Assembly (NCBI GenBank): GCA_035235625.1
Contig: CP141145.1
Span: 33,460,668 to 33,524,667, forward strand
Direction: 5' to 3'
Source of the DNA: Saururus chinensis
Taxonomy: Eukaryota; Streptophyta; Magnoliopsida; Piperales; Saururaceae
DNA length: 64,000 nt
The position numbers and the translations under genes are program-made. Below are positions 24,603 through 34,989 of the stretch, in pieces (position 1 is the first letter of the stretch; the number at the start of each line of letters is the position of its first letter). Below the pieces are notes generated by a model. That model was given only the letters and a program-made list of their open reading frames with translations. It searched no databases and was not told the origin of the DNA.

Positions 24603-25138
24603 TGGAAAAAAGATAATATAAAGGTCCCATTTGGATCCATTGGATCTGGATCTAACGGCTTATAATACTCAAGTTCAAAGTAACGTGCATGTGCCCCGGC
24701 TCATTCGAACCTTTTGCAATACTCCTATGAAGGTGGTGAAACCTAAGATTGGATTTTTACCGTGAAAAAGAGCGGCACCCTCCACACGCCACGCCAGTGT
24801 GGATTCATGGAGTTAAATGGGTCTGTATGATTGAAGAGACTTTCCATTACAGTTGTAATCAATTTTGGAAGATCTGTTCTAATACCAATCAAAAAAATTT
24901 CATTCCTTAGTTAGATTCTAATTACGGAAGGGTAAATAGCGTTGTCAGCCACATTATAGAGACTAGTGGAGATAATAAGGAGCTATTTTTGGAGACAAGA
25001 GCCCTCAAAAGGAGGTGGGATTTCCTGGGTTTTTTTACGGCCAGGAATGGGCAACTTTCTGTCCAAGGATTCTCCCTCTTTTTTTTTTTGTTTTAAATTT
25101 CCTTAAAGATGGATTGCTGTCTTGATCACATTTTTGGG
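24603..25138. other. upstream region of the DUF1635 gene
   Basis: Non-coding sequence leading into the promoter of the next gene. No other feature recognised. Confidence 0.5.
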
Positions 25139-25146
25139 TTATATAT
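25139..25146 (+). promoter_or_regulatory. TATA box candidate for the DUF1635 gene
   Basis: TTATATAT about 105 bases before the chosen start codon and followed by a CT-rich leader. Because it lies downstream of the in-frame ATG at 25109, it argues for translation starting at 25250. Confidence 0.45.
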
Positions 25147-25249
25147 GAAATTGATCCATCCCCCGTTATCTTCCTGCCTTCTACTCTCTCTCTCTCTCCT
25201 TTCTTCTTCTTCTTCTCTTTATCTTTCGATTGCCTTAAAGTCCACTACC

Positions 25250-26912
25250 ATGGCTGAGAAGCTGAGGGACTTGAGTCAGCCTATCAATGTGCCCTTGCTC
25301 GACTCCGCGTTTGCTGCTTTTCATGGCAGCTCATATAAGGAGGAGGTGAGTGGCCTCTTCGATTTTGTTTTGCAGATGAAGATTCTGTTCTGGACATCCT
25401 CCGTTGTTAGATGCATGGCTACAAGTTGTTCACATTCTACAGAATTCACAAAAATATGAGCACAAAGTCTCATGCTCTACATATGCACACTTTTCTGATT
25501 TACCAGTTGTATCGTAAACAAGATTTGACAAGTGTTTTTAGCCAAAAGCTTTTCTTCCCTTTTTTCTTTTCATTTAAAGAGATAACTTAGCCTTCTGTTG
25601 TTCACATGGATCACTTTACCTGCGAGACGCACAGCTGCAGTTGAGTTTGTGAGTGGCTGTGAAGGAAGACTGCCTGAGTTTCTGGCCAGAGGGTCTGTCA
25701 TATGGTTAATTTGTTCATCAGCACACAATATTGGGTCTGTCATTGAATTCATCTTTTTTTTTTTCTGTATTCATGTCACTTTTTCCTACTCTCCCAGTCA
25801 TATAAATGGCTATGATTGCCAGAGCCCGTGTTGTGGACAATGTTCTTGTCTCAACAGGGTGTCCTTGCCTCTGATTTTTTGTTCTTTCTGAACGTTTGTT
25901 TTCCATAAATTCCTTCAATTATTTGAATATGGAGTCTTTCTTGAGTACTGCATCAAACAGTCCCACATCTTCAATTTACTATTTTTTGTTGATTCACGAT
26001 ACATTTGTCCTTGACACGATCTTTTTGCTCCATGTTCTACTTCATTAGAGCATTGATGAGTTGAAGCACCGACTTCACTGTACCACTTTGGAGCTGAAGG
26101 CGATGCAAATGGCTGAATGGGAAGAGAAGAAAAGGAACGAGGAGAACATTAACCAGCTACTCCACCTTTTGAATGAAGCATTTCGAGAAAGAGACGAAGC
26201 AAAGGAACAATTGCAGACGCTACTCAACAAGCTTTCCCAATGGAGCCAGCCCGTTCCTGCTTTCCAGCCCGAGAGCCCGCTGATCAGACCCACCAAAGGA
26301 AATTCCAGCATTACAGAATCCAACAGCTTTTCTGAAACCTACAACACCCATCACAACTCCTACGGTTCTTCCCCTGTAGAATCCTTTTTAGACGCAGTCT
26401 CTTCTCCTGACATGCAGAGCATGAGCATGGCTGATTCTGGTATCGTAACAATAGCGACCCACCAGCCAATTCATCAGGAATTTTCCGAGGCTGCCCCCCT
26501 TGGAATCTCTCAGAGGGTAAATCAATCAGACCCTGCTTCTGCAATAATCGATCAGCTTGCCATGATGAAGAAGTTGCCGGAGAAGGGCAAGCTTCTGCAG
26601 TCAGTAATGGAGGCAGGGCCCCTGCTTCAGACCCTGCTAGTAGCAGGCCCACTTCCCCAATGGCGCAATCCTCCGCCCCCTCAGTCCTTCCATATTCCAC
26701 CTATTTCGATCAAAGGCCGTGGCCTCTCTTCTGTGAATCACAAGTCCGTCGTCGGTTTAACTGCAGTACACTGCGAGAATCATAGTGCGGCTTCTCCGAG
26801 GTGCTCGGCTTCTATGTTGAATTTCTCGGGCATGGGCTCATATGAGAAGAAGAGACCAAGTTTGTCGAGCGTTGTAATCAGCAATAATGGAAGGCGTCAG
26901 AGGATTCAATGA
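25250..26912 (+). CDS. DUF1635-family protein, function unknown
   Basis: Exons 25250-25345 and 26049-26912, with an intron GTGAGT...TTAG, give 319 aa. The conserved N-terminal block spans the junction: KEE/SIDELKHRL, then TTLELKAMQMAEWEEKK, NINQLLHLLNEAFRERD and EAKEQLQTLLNKL, a predicted coiled coil at residues ~31-85. This matches the plant-specific DUF1635 family. The rest is Ser/Pro-rich and low in structure, with a basic C-terminus (NNGRRQRIQ). No catalytic motif is visible. The family's role is not established; coiled coil plus a basic tail would fit a scaffold or nuclear protein. An upstream in-frame ATG at 25109 would add 47 residues, but it lies before the likely TATA box. Confidence 0.85.
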
Positions 26913-28158
26913 GTTTGCGGTAGCCTTTGTATATATATAGATCATCCTTTAGTGTAAAAAGGACTGTCATTTTTTTGTTTTCATTTGAGTTGAACAGTTT
27001 CATGAGTTTCAGTGTCTGCATCCAGTAGAGCAGCTTTTGCCTCTGAATTCTGCTTGTACCTGTTTTTCATGGGAATTCTCCCTGTATCGGAAAGCTATAA
27101 TTTTGTTATATATTTATGAGCTGACAGGCCTAGCATAGCCCTCTACATAAAGATCTGATGGGCTCTCAACCAGAGTCGGTTCTGTATCCTCAACTAGGTA
27201 CTTCATTGTTGCATCTTAAGTCAAGCTTCATGCACTCTCCTCACTTCTGACAAAAACATTTCGCGTTTTCCGCTCTTTTTCTTTGCTGGTTGAAAATTTA
27301 TGCTGACCAACTTTTTATTGTACACCATTTCGTGCAAACAAAAGAAAAAGTAAACCTGGCACACATTTTGCACATCTAGATCTTATGGAACAAAAAACCA
27401 GCCTTCAAATCGGTTATTAAACGGGAAGCAAAAGAGGTGAGCTCCGGTCTCTGTTACTGAATATCCGATGTATGGAACATGGGATCATCATTAGATTACA
27501 GATCACCGTTTTTTAGATCATTACTCATGTAGCAAAAAGTTGGTGTTCCAGTGTTTATTTTTCTTAAAAAGAAAAAGAAAATTGTTGTTCACAGTACAAA
27601 GGACTTTTTTTCCACATTGAACTCCGCCAACGTCAACCACCGCGGTCATGGCTTGCTGTTAGGATGTCTGATTTCTCCAATCATCACTTACATATCAGCA
27701 AAAAATCTTTGGTGGTGTGAAACCTACTTCCTAAGAGCCCTACATGCATTTGGTCTATGCTAGTTGACTCAGAGACTGCCGAAAGTTGAAGATTTTTTGT
27801 TTCCTGTTCTGACATATGACCCATATTCTCCAACTCCCCAAGAGTTTGATAGCAGGTCGCAGTCGTTTATCATTGGACACCCACTATGTCAATGTCCCCA
27901 TTTCAGCAGGAGCTGGACTTGCTGGCTGCTGCATGATCTCTACGAAAATGACTTTGATTTTGAAAACCCAAGATACTTTTCCTCCCTGTCCAGTTGCTTC
28001 TCAATGCTTACTTCAGAACTAGTTCATACAAAAAATAATATATTCATCTAGCAAGAAGTCGGAAAAGAATGATTTAATTTCCCTTCCAATTTACCTATAA
28101 GAAGCAAAGCTACAAAAAGATAAGTACGACGGAAAAACATACAAAAAAATGTCAGAAA
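26913..28158. other. spacer between convergent genes
   Basis: Holds the 3' ends of the DUF1635 gene (plus) and the receptor kinase (minus). Overlapping open frames at 27764-28051 are unrelated to any family I know. Confidence 0.55.
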
Positions 28159-30666
28159 CTATCTCCCTTTTGGATTCATAACCTGTGAGAACACTACACT
28201 ACTGGTGGCAATGCCCGATCCTTGTTCATTGTGGAGCTCGGAGTAATCATCCTCATTGGAATCCACTTGTTGGATCCAATCCGGCGGGTTTGGTATGTAA
28301 TTCATACTGCTGCTGTCATCTGCCTCACTCTGTGTAGAAGCTTCCTGTAGCTGAAGAGCATACTCCAAGTTCCATAGTACATCACCCATTGCAGGCCTGT
28401 CACTACCTTGTTCAGCCAAACACTTCTCAGCTGTCTCACCAAATTTTCTGAGTGAATCAAAATTAACCCTGCCCACCAGACGTGGGTCCATCACCTGCTC
28501 AATCCTGCCTCTCTTCTGCCATTTCATCGCCCATTCTGCAATGTTTACCTGTTCTCTAGGAAGAGTCGGATTGATGGCTGGTCTAGCACACAATACCTCC
28601 AACAACACAACTCCAAAGGAGTAAACATCAGATTTCTCAGTGAGTTGTTGCCTTCTGAAGTACTCTGGATCAAGATAGCCAAAGCTCCCCTTCACTGCAG
28701 TACTAACATGGGTCTGGTCAAGCGTGGGTCCCAACTTGGACAAGCCGAAATCTGCCACCTTAGCCGTCAGAATCTCATCAAGTAAAATATTGGTGGTCTT
28801 CACATCACGATGGATGATAGTTTCAGATGCTCCAGTGTGGAGGTAGTGCAGACCTTTGGCCGCTCCGATGCATATCCATAATCTCTGTTGCCATGTGAGT
28901 GGGGGTAGATCCGAGCCATAGAGGTGCTTTCTAAGTGAGCCGCCAGCCATGTACTCGTAAACAAGAATCATCTCATTGAGTTCTTCACAGTAGCCTATCA
29001 AAGAAACCAAGTGGCGGTGCCGAAGCTTAGAAAGCATTTGAATTTCAGTCCTAAACTCGATTAGGCCTTGCTGAGATCTGGGGTTTCCTCTTTTGACAGC
29101 AACCATCACACCATTATCTAATACACCTCTGTACACTTTACCAAAGCCACCCAAACCAATGACTAAACTTTCATCAAAGTTCTTTGTGGCTTCTCTTATA
29201 TCTGAAAAGGCTAGCACTCGGCCCATGCCTGGAGGAGCTGATGAACCATAACTACCAGCGGATATCTTCGTTTCTGAATGTCCTCCATGAGCAGGGAGAG
29301 GGAGCCATACAAGAGAGCGCTTTGGTTTCCTACTTCGAAAACACACAACATAATAGGCACCTGCCATAAAACATAAAAGAGCTGCTCCTCCTATACAGGC
29401 TCCAATGGCTAATATGGCCACCAATTTAGTCTTTCTTGCTGCTTTCAAACCAAAAGAACTTGCATTGTAAGACCCATCAAAACTGCCAGATGAACTGCTA
29501 AGTTTCATGATCTCCAGACCGTTGAGAATTGCATTAGTAGGGAGGTTCATAAAATTGGAAGGACCCACTTGAACCATAATTTTACCAGTTATGGCTGAAG
29601 CATTAAGTACAAAATCTGCATAATATGCAGCCGATAACTCCATAGTCTTTCTTGAGATATCAAAGCTACTTAAAGCCGATTGGTTGTTAATGTAGACATT
29701 GAAAACGAGAGTCCCCAGAACTTTACTAACAATGTCACAAAAGTGCAGTCTTATCAGATAGGTGAAGTTGGGATCAACATCAAACACCCATGAAACATTG
29801 AATTTCTGATCTCCAACATTGGCATCTGCCATCTCTTGAGCTGTAGCATAAACCCAATTTGGGGCAGTTTCGACTGAAACTCCATCTGGGTATCTGATTG
29901 AACTGGGTGAAGTGGAGACTGATCGAGCCGAAGCCGGGTTGACAAGGAAGTGACTGTCAAGCTCCCAAGCTCTCCACAACGTATCATTCTCTGCAGTTAG
30001 AAGAGGCCCCCCCATGTTAATCCTGAAACATGTTTCAAATCCCACTTGGGCGGGGATTTCTATAGTAGGTCCTAGCGGAATGAGTTTAACAACAGCAGGG
30101 AACTGATTACTGGGAACAGGGACCACCTCTATGCCATTGATGTATGCAATGGATCCATTTATGGGGGATAATGTCAATTGTAAAGACTTTGAGCTTTGAC
30201 CGACTAGGATGACAAACTCCATGGAGAAAGGCGAAAGCTTGACATGCTTCATTAATGAAAACCTGTTTCGCAGAGTATATGCGTTTGCCTTGATGGAGAA
30301 AAGGGCATCTTTCAGGTTGTAACGGGGATTTTGGATCGGATAGAAGTACAATCTTAACCAATGGGACCCTGGCTTGACATTAATGGTGTATATTGATGTT
30401 TTGGTAAAGACACGGGCAGATTGGTAAGGATCCGGCAGATTTAGAGCATTACTGGAAACTACAATGTGGGAAATAGAAGATAAAACTGCAGAAGGGTGTC
30501 CTACATCTGGTTTGAAAGACCGGCCATTTTTGGGTTCAGATGTTGCATTCCCACCACAATCGATCAAAATACTGTCAATGGGATGAAAAGATGCATCCAC
30601 TAGGATGAAAACAATCAGGAAAACTTCCAAAATACAAAGGAGAGGATAGAATATCTTAATACCCAT
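28159..30666 (-). CDS. CrRLK1L (malectin-like) receptor kinase
   Basis: A plasma-membrane receptor of the THESEUS/FERONIA family, which senses cell-wall state or RALF peptides. It is one uninterrupted exon of 835 aa, as usual for CrRLK1Ls. It has a hydrophobic signal segment (~6-25), a tandem malectin-like ectodomain (~30-395) with many N-glycosylation sites, a membrane span (~415-442) and a kinase domain (~500-775). Kinase motifs are intact: glycine loop GLGGFG (504-509), Lys525 in VAVKR, HRD (619-621), DFG (639-641), and YLDPEYF in the activation segment. An Arg before the catalytic Asp makes it an RD kinase. The tail is acidic. It most resembles the Arabidopsis At5g24010/At2g39360 group by motif memory; an exact ortholog needs a tree. 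Confidence 0.94.
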   Translation of the reverse strand: MGIKIFYPLLCILEVFLIVFILVDASFHPIDSILIDCGGNATSEPKNGRSFKPDVGHPSAVLSSISHIVVSSNALNLPDPYQSARVFTKTSIYTINVKPGSHWLRLYFYPIQNPRYNLKDALFSIKANAYTLRNRFSLMKHVKLSPFSMEFVILVGQSSKSLQLTLSPINGSIAYINGIEVVPVPSNQFPAVVKLIPLGPTIEIPAQVGFETCFRINMGGPLLTAENDTLWRAWELDSHFLVNPASARSVSTSPSSIRYPDGVSVETAPNWVYATAQEMADANVGDQKFNVSWVFDVDPNFTYLIRLHFCDIVSKVLGTLVFNVYINNQSALSSFDISRKTMELSAAYYADFVLNASAITGKIMVQVGPSNFMNLPTNAILNGLEIMKLSSSSGSFDGSYNASSFGLKAARKTKLVAILAIGACIGGAALLCFMAGAYYVVCFRSRKPKRSLVWLPLPAHGGHSETKISAGSYGSSAPPGMGRVLAFSDIREATKNFDESLVIGLGGFGKVYRGVLDNGVMVAVKRGNPRSQQGLIEFRTEIQMLSKLRHRHLVSLIGYCEELNEMILVYEYMAGGSLRKHLYGSDLPPLTWQQRLWICIGAAKGLHYLHTGASETIIHRDVKTTNILLDEILTAKVADFGLSKLGPTLDQTHVSTAVKGSFGYLDPEYFRRQQLTEKSDVYSFGVVLLEVLCARPAINPTLPREQVNIAEWAMKWQKRGRIEQVMDPRLVGRVNFDSLRKFGETAEKCLAEQGSDRPAMGDVLWNLEYALQLQEASTQSEADDSSSMNYIPNPPDWIQQVDSNEDDYSELHNEQGSGIATSSVVFSQVMNPKGR

Positions 30667-32274
30667 CTTTTTGAAAGAAAAAAAAATCTAATGTGGGTAT
30701 CAGAATACCAGACTAACAAGATTAGGTATGTTGGGAAGACAGAGTTTTCATAAACAAAAAAACTATTGTAACAAAGAGAAGCCACTATAATACAACACAA
30801 AAACTCAGGAAAAAATACGCAGGTACCTGATATATCAGTAGCTGATACTGTTGTGATATGCCTAAACCACTAAACTAATTCAGTTCAAGCCCTTGTTAAC
30901 AGAGAGAATGATACTGACAAGCTGCAAAATCTATTTCGCTGGAGGATGCCATTTGTGTTTCATGAGAAAGGAGGCTGGTCAAAAGGAGAAGCTGTTTCAG
31001 GGGTGGCCTAGCCCATGTGCAAAGTGGGGGATAAGCGTTTCTTGAGGTGTGTGGGGCTTCAGAAAGAGTTCTCCCACTTGGTGCAATAAATTTTCCAGGG
31101 ACAGACGAGAGAGAGGAAGAGTGTTCCGCCGGTGACAAACGTCTCTTACTTCCGGTAACCGTCAGTGGGAGCACTGCAGGTACTGTTCCTTTATTTTTTT
31201 AGTACTATAGTCTTTAAATCGTGCATGATCTTTGCGGTCTGGGTTGACTGGGATATCCCAAGTCTTGCTTACTTTCTCGGCGTGTGGATCTCATCATGAT
31301 CACCAAGATTAAATAATAAGTTCGTTATAATAGATATATAGTCACGTGAGTCTACTTTTTATTAGCCCGGGCTCATCTTCATCAGCATGAACCCAGGGAT
31401 TCGTAGGGTATCTTCGTCAGCATGAACCCTAGGCAAGCATGTTTAAATCATTCTTCGCCCTTTTACCTTAAAGCTCAAATTTCAACGTCTTTATAGGGCT
31501 CAGACTAACTTTTTCTTAATTATATAAAAAATGCTGTTTCTATCTTAAATTAATAGTTTTATTTAACAAATAAGTTTATTTTATATTAGTGATTTTATTT
31601 TGTTAAATTTCAGTAGCTGTATACTTAAAAAAAATATTATAAGCTTTTTTTCTTAAATGTAAATTTTATTATTAAATAAATATAATTATTTTTTAAATAT
31701 AATTATTAATATGAGACAGAGAATATTTTGCAAGCTTAAAAACATGGTAGGCATATCCACCGTCGGGTTGAAAAAGCCCAAACAGGACTAATGTACCCAA
31801 ATACCCAGTCAAGAGACTATTTGAAGTTGAGAGAAGGGACCATGTCATAATGTTGGCTCCAATGGATGGAGGGAGAGGAGACAAACTGATCTCATGGTGG
31901 TCCTAGATCTTAATGGAGAAGATAAGGAGATAAGAAGAGGAGGCAACACTGTGAGCCTTTTTAAAGAAAAATTTATTAGGTATTCTTAAAGTATAAAAGC
32001 ATCTCGTCTAAACGTGAATTAGCACATAGTAAATAGATTGTGTAAATTGGCCACAAGAGAGGGACTGTAAGTTTTATAGGAGAGCCAGCCCATTAATACT
32101 TAAGATTGATGGCGAAAGTAATTCTTTTTCTAACAATACTTGCAAAGGGTATACAAGTAAGTAAATAATTTTTCGTCTCTCGATGCCTAAGTCTTTTTTA
32201 ATTCTGAACCTTTTATCATGTGATAATGTCGAGTCAAAAGCAAACTCGAGTCCCTAGGTTCCACTCAGTTCAAA
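30667..32274. other. receptor-kinase upstream region and spacer
   Basis: A minus-strand open frame at 30896-31174 is more likely leader or chance sequence than a gene. A ~25-bp motif with 'TCAGCATGAACCC' is duplicated near 31380-31430. The remainder is AT-rich. Confidence 0.5.
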
Positions 32275-32386
32275 GGAAGCGTTTTTTATGCTCTGTCGAG
32301 AGCGTGAGCCGAGCGCGCTGCCGTGTGCCGTCGATTTTAAAAATCGGCGTTTCTTACGCTGAGCGTAAAGCATAAAAAATGCTTCC
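32275..32386. mobile_element. 112-bp MITE with terminal inverted repeats and target duplication
   Basis: The termini GGAAGCGTTTTTTATGCT and (complement) GGAAGCATTTTTTATGCT match at 17 of 18 positions. The element is flanked by AGTTCAA on both sides (32267-32273 and 32387-32393). The flank may extend to 8 bp with one mismatch (AGTTCAAA/AGTTCAAC), which would fit a hAT-type element. The middle also folds back (CCGTCGATTTT/AAAATCGGCG). Confidence 0.85.
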
Positions 32387-32679
32387 AGTTCAACGGGGCT
32401 CGTGTTTCCATCAGCCTGCTTAAGGCCACATGGATAAGATTCCTCGTAGTCTGCTATTCAAAGCTAGCCAGGAGATGTCTTTCGTGCTTGCCAAATGGGC
32501 GGGGCGCCCATTGAACATGATAAAACTGGAGGTCCACTTTCATTGAGCGAATTGCTAATTCGTTGAAGAGTGAGGTGCCATCATGGTGATGAGCGGTGAG
32601 GATCAGCTGGGTGGTCCGCTGGGCGCATGAAATCATTGGTGGCCGGGATTTCCCGCTTCTTGTGCAGAATTAAACACCC
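32387..32679. other. upstream region of the PPR gene
   Basis: No clear TATA box. A TAA in frame with the PPR start lies two codons upstream. Confidence 0.5.
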
Positions 32680-34203
32680 ATGTCTTGGTTGCGGGGGGGC
32701 CAGAAAATCCACGCTCAGCACCTGAAGTCGGGGACCCCAGTAGGTGAGGCGTCACTTGTTCATGTCTACCTTCAATCTGAATCGGTCCGGCAAGCTGTCA
32801 AGTTGTTCGATGAAACGCCTGACTGGGACATAGTCTCGGCCACATCCATTATTGGCGTCTTCACGCGGCATGACTACATCAAGGAAGCTGTTTATCTCTT
32901 CTCCCGCTTGCTTGCCCTGAGCATCTCACCCAATGATTTCACTTTCAGTACGGTCATTCACGCCTGCACTCGGCTACTCCACTTCGACACTATCAAGCAG
33001 CTCCATGCTTGTGCGACCAAAATGGGTCTCCAATCTAATGTCTTTGTGGGTAGTTCCCTTTTAGATTCTTATGCAAAGTTGGGTTCGATTCAGGAGGCTG
33101 AGAGAGCGTTTGCTGATACCCAAGAGCCGAATGTTGTTTCTCATACGACATTACTATGTGGGTACTTGAAAAATGGTAGGTCCGATGATGCTCTGGATCT
33201 TTTTAGGAGAATGTCGCAGAGAAATGTAGTTTCATGGAATGCGATAATAAGTGGTTTTAGTCAAACGGGTCAAAATGAAGAGGCCGTGAACCTTTTTGTT
33301 GAAATGTGCAGGGAAGGAATCAGGCCCAACGAATCTACTTTTCCTTGTGTTTTTGCTGCAGCTGCCGATATAGCAGCACTTGGGATGGGAAGAAGTTTTC
33401 ATGGCTATGCAATAAAATTGTTAGTGATGCAAGATATCTTCGTTGTTAATTCTATAATTAGCTTTTATGCAAAGTGTGGTAGCATGGAGGATAGTCTTTT
33501 AGCATTTGACAAGCTATCTAGAAGAAATATTGTTTCATGGAATGCTTTAGTTGGAGGATATGCACAGAATGGTAGAGGAGAAGAAGCCCTCCAGTTCTTT
33601 AGAAGAATGTGCCAAATGGGTATAAAACCCAACAGTGTGACTCTTCTCTGCGTCTTGTTTGCATGTAATCATGCAGGTCTTATTGACGAGGGCTATTCTG
33701 TTTTTAATCAAACCAGGAGAGAAGAACCTAATGTGCTAAGAGCTGAGCATTATGCTTGTATGGTTGACATGCTGTCACGATCCAGCAGATTTGAAGAGGC
33801 AAGGAAATATATTGAAGAGCTTCCATTTGATCCAGGAATTGGGTTTTGGAAGGCTTTGATTAGTGGATCTCACATCCACTCGAACACTGAATTGGTCAAG
33901 TTTGCTGCCTCAAATATCCTGTCTCTCTATCCTGAGGACTCATCTTCCTACGTCTTGCTGTCTAATGTATATTCTGCAGTTGGTAGTTGGCAAAATGTTT
34001 CAATGATCAGGAAGGAAATGAAGAAGAAAGGGATAATTAGGGTCCCTGGTTGTAGTTGGATAGAGATTAGGAACAAGATTCACATCTTTGTTAATGGAGA
34101 CAGAAGACATATTAAAATCGATGAGATACATAGTCTCTTGAGAATATGCTTTGAACATCTCAATGGAAGTACGAATCACATGGTTGAAATTTCTTGCTGT
34201 TGA
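32680..34203 (+). CDS. PLS-class PPR protein with E/E+ C-terminus
   Basis: An RNA-binding protein of plant organelles. PLS-class E proteins usually define cytidine-to-uridine editing sites and recruit a deaminase. Single exon, 507 aa. Repeats run from residue ~8 to ~390: HAQHLKSG..., 'NVFVGSSLLDSYAKLGSIQEA', 'NVVSWNAIISGFSQTGQNEEA', 'IFVVNSIISFYAKCGS', 'NIVSWNALVGGYAQNGRGEEA', 'EHYACMVDMLSRS'. E and E+ motifs follow (SSSYVLLSNVY, GCSWIEIRNKIHIFVNGDR), with no DYW domain. It resembles Arabidopsis At5g42450 by memory. The start is fixed by an in-frame TAA two codons upstream, leaving no obvious transit peptide before the first repeat, so a short upstream exon may be missing. Confidence 0.92.
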   Translation: MSWLRGGQKIHAQHLKSGTPVGEASLVHVYLQSESVRQAVKLFDETPDWDIVSATSIIGVFTRHDYIKEAVYLFSRLLALSISPNDFTFSTVIHACTRLLHFDTIKQLHACATKMGLQSNVFVGSSLLDSYAKLGSIQEAERAFADTQEPNVVSHTTLLCGYLKNGRSDDALDLFRRMSQRNVVSWNAIISGFSQTGQNEEAVNLFVEMCREGIRPNESTFPCVFAAAADIAALGMGRSFHGYAIKLLVMQDIFVVNSIISFYAKCGSMEDSLLAFDKLSRRNIVSWNALVGGYAQNGRGEEALQFFRRMCQMGIKPNSVTLLCVLFACNHAGLIDEGYSVFNQTRREEPNVLRAEHYACMVDMLSRSSRFEEARKYIEELPFDPGIGFWKALISGSHIHSNTELVKFAASNILSLYPEDSSSYVLLSNVYSAVGSWQNVSMIRKEMKKKGIIRVPGCSWIEIRNKIHIFVNGDRRHIKIDEIHSLLRICFEHLNGSTNHMVEISCC

Positions 34204-34509
34204 TATGACGGGTGACCTGTGAATTCCTTGGTTTAGATGCCTGTTCTTAGAAACATCACCAAGCTAGTGACATATTTCTTGATGCTAATATGACAAAAAA
34301 TTTGAATTACTTGGTAATTGCCTCGTTAGCACCTGCTCTTAGAAACATCACCAATCTGGTGAAATTTATCTCCATCTTTTACTTTGTTTTTATCAGTATT
34401 CTTGTCTTGGGAATCCTAACTGGGGCAAGATCCTTCTACATATATCCAATGAAGAACCTCCAACTGAAGCATCTTCTTAAGCCTAATATTCTTGTGGCAG
34501 TACAGGAAG
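34204..34509 (+). other. spacer with a duplicated ~55-bp segment
   Basis: A segment with 'CTTAGAAACATCACCAA' occurs at 34221-34274 and again at 34304-34363, between the PPR stop and the RING gene start. It probably forms part of the RING gene leader. An overlapping open frame (34290-34664) in another frame is not supported. Confidence 0.6.
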
Positions 34510-34989
34510 ATGCATCCAAGCCCCGCATCATCTCCCGACGCCCCAACTCAGAGGTCCTCCTGGAACCGATTGGACATCTCTTTAGTTGGAGCAGCCTGCA
34601 CCGTCTTGCTCATTTTCAGCTGCTATCACATCCTCAAATCTCGAGTTGTGTCAAGAGATCGTAACTGGAGGGATCTTCTTGAGTCACACACAGATAATCC
34701 TTCTTTACAGTTTCAAAGACATGGGCTAGATTTTTCCATCTTACAAGCCCTTCCTGCAGTTCAGTTCAGGAAAATAGAAGGGGAAGTTGCTGATCCTAAT
34801 GATAATGACTGTGCTGTTTGTTTGGGGCAATATGAGGGAGGTGATTGGGTGAGAGTACTGCCTGGATGTGCCCATGTATTCCATATTTCCTGTATTGATA
34901 CTTGGTTCCAGCTTCATTCGAGTTGTCCACTCTGCAGATCGAATGTGATCGAGAGCTCTCAGGGCTATCCAATATCAGTTGACATTTAG
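34510..34989 (+). CDS. ATL-type RING-H2 E3 ubiquitin ligase
   Basis: A small membrane-anchored ligase of 159 aa in one exon, as usual for ATLs. It has one membrane span (~23-43), the GLD motif (GLDFSILQALP, residues 72-82) and a C3H2C3 RING: C101, C104, C120, H122, H125, C128, C139, C142. Trp132 is in the position expected to contact the E2. Family members are often stress- or elicitor-induced and act at endomembranes or the plasma membrane. Start at 34510 is the first ATG in frame. The substrate cannot be inferred. Confidence 0.92.
   Translation: MHPSPASSPDAPTQRSSWNRLDISLVGAACTVLLIFSCYHILKSRVVSRDRNWRDLLESHTDNPSLQFQRHGLDFSILQALPAVQFRKIEGEVADPNDNDCAVCLGQYEGGDWVRVLPGCAHVFHISCIDTWFQLHSSCPLCRSNVIESSQGYPISVDI

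Noticed and set aside
26075-26700. Minus-strand frames at 26075-26323 and 26311-26700
   Set aside because: They are antisense to the DUF1635 exon, which has the conserved coiled-coil block and correct splice sites.
34290-34664. 124-aa frame overlapping the RING gene
   Set aside because: It is in a different frame from the RING-H2 ligands, and its N-terminal part is the duplicated leader segment.
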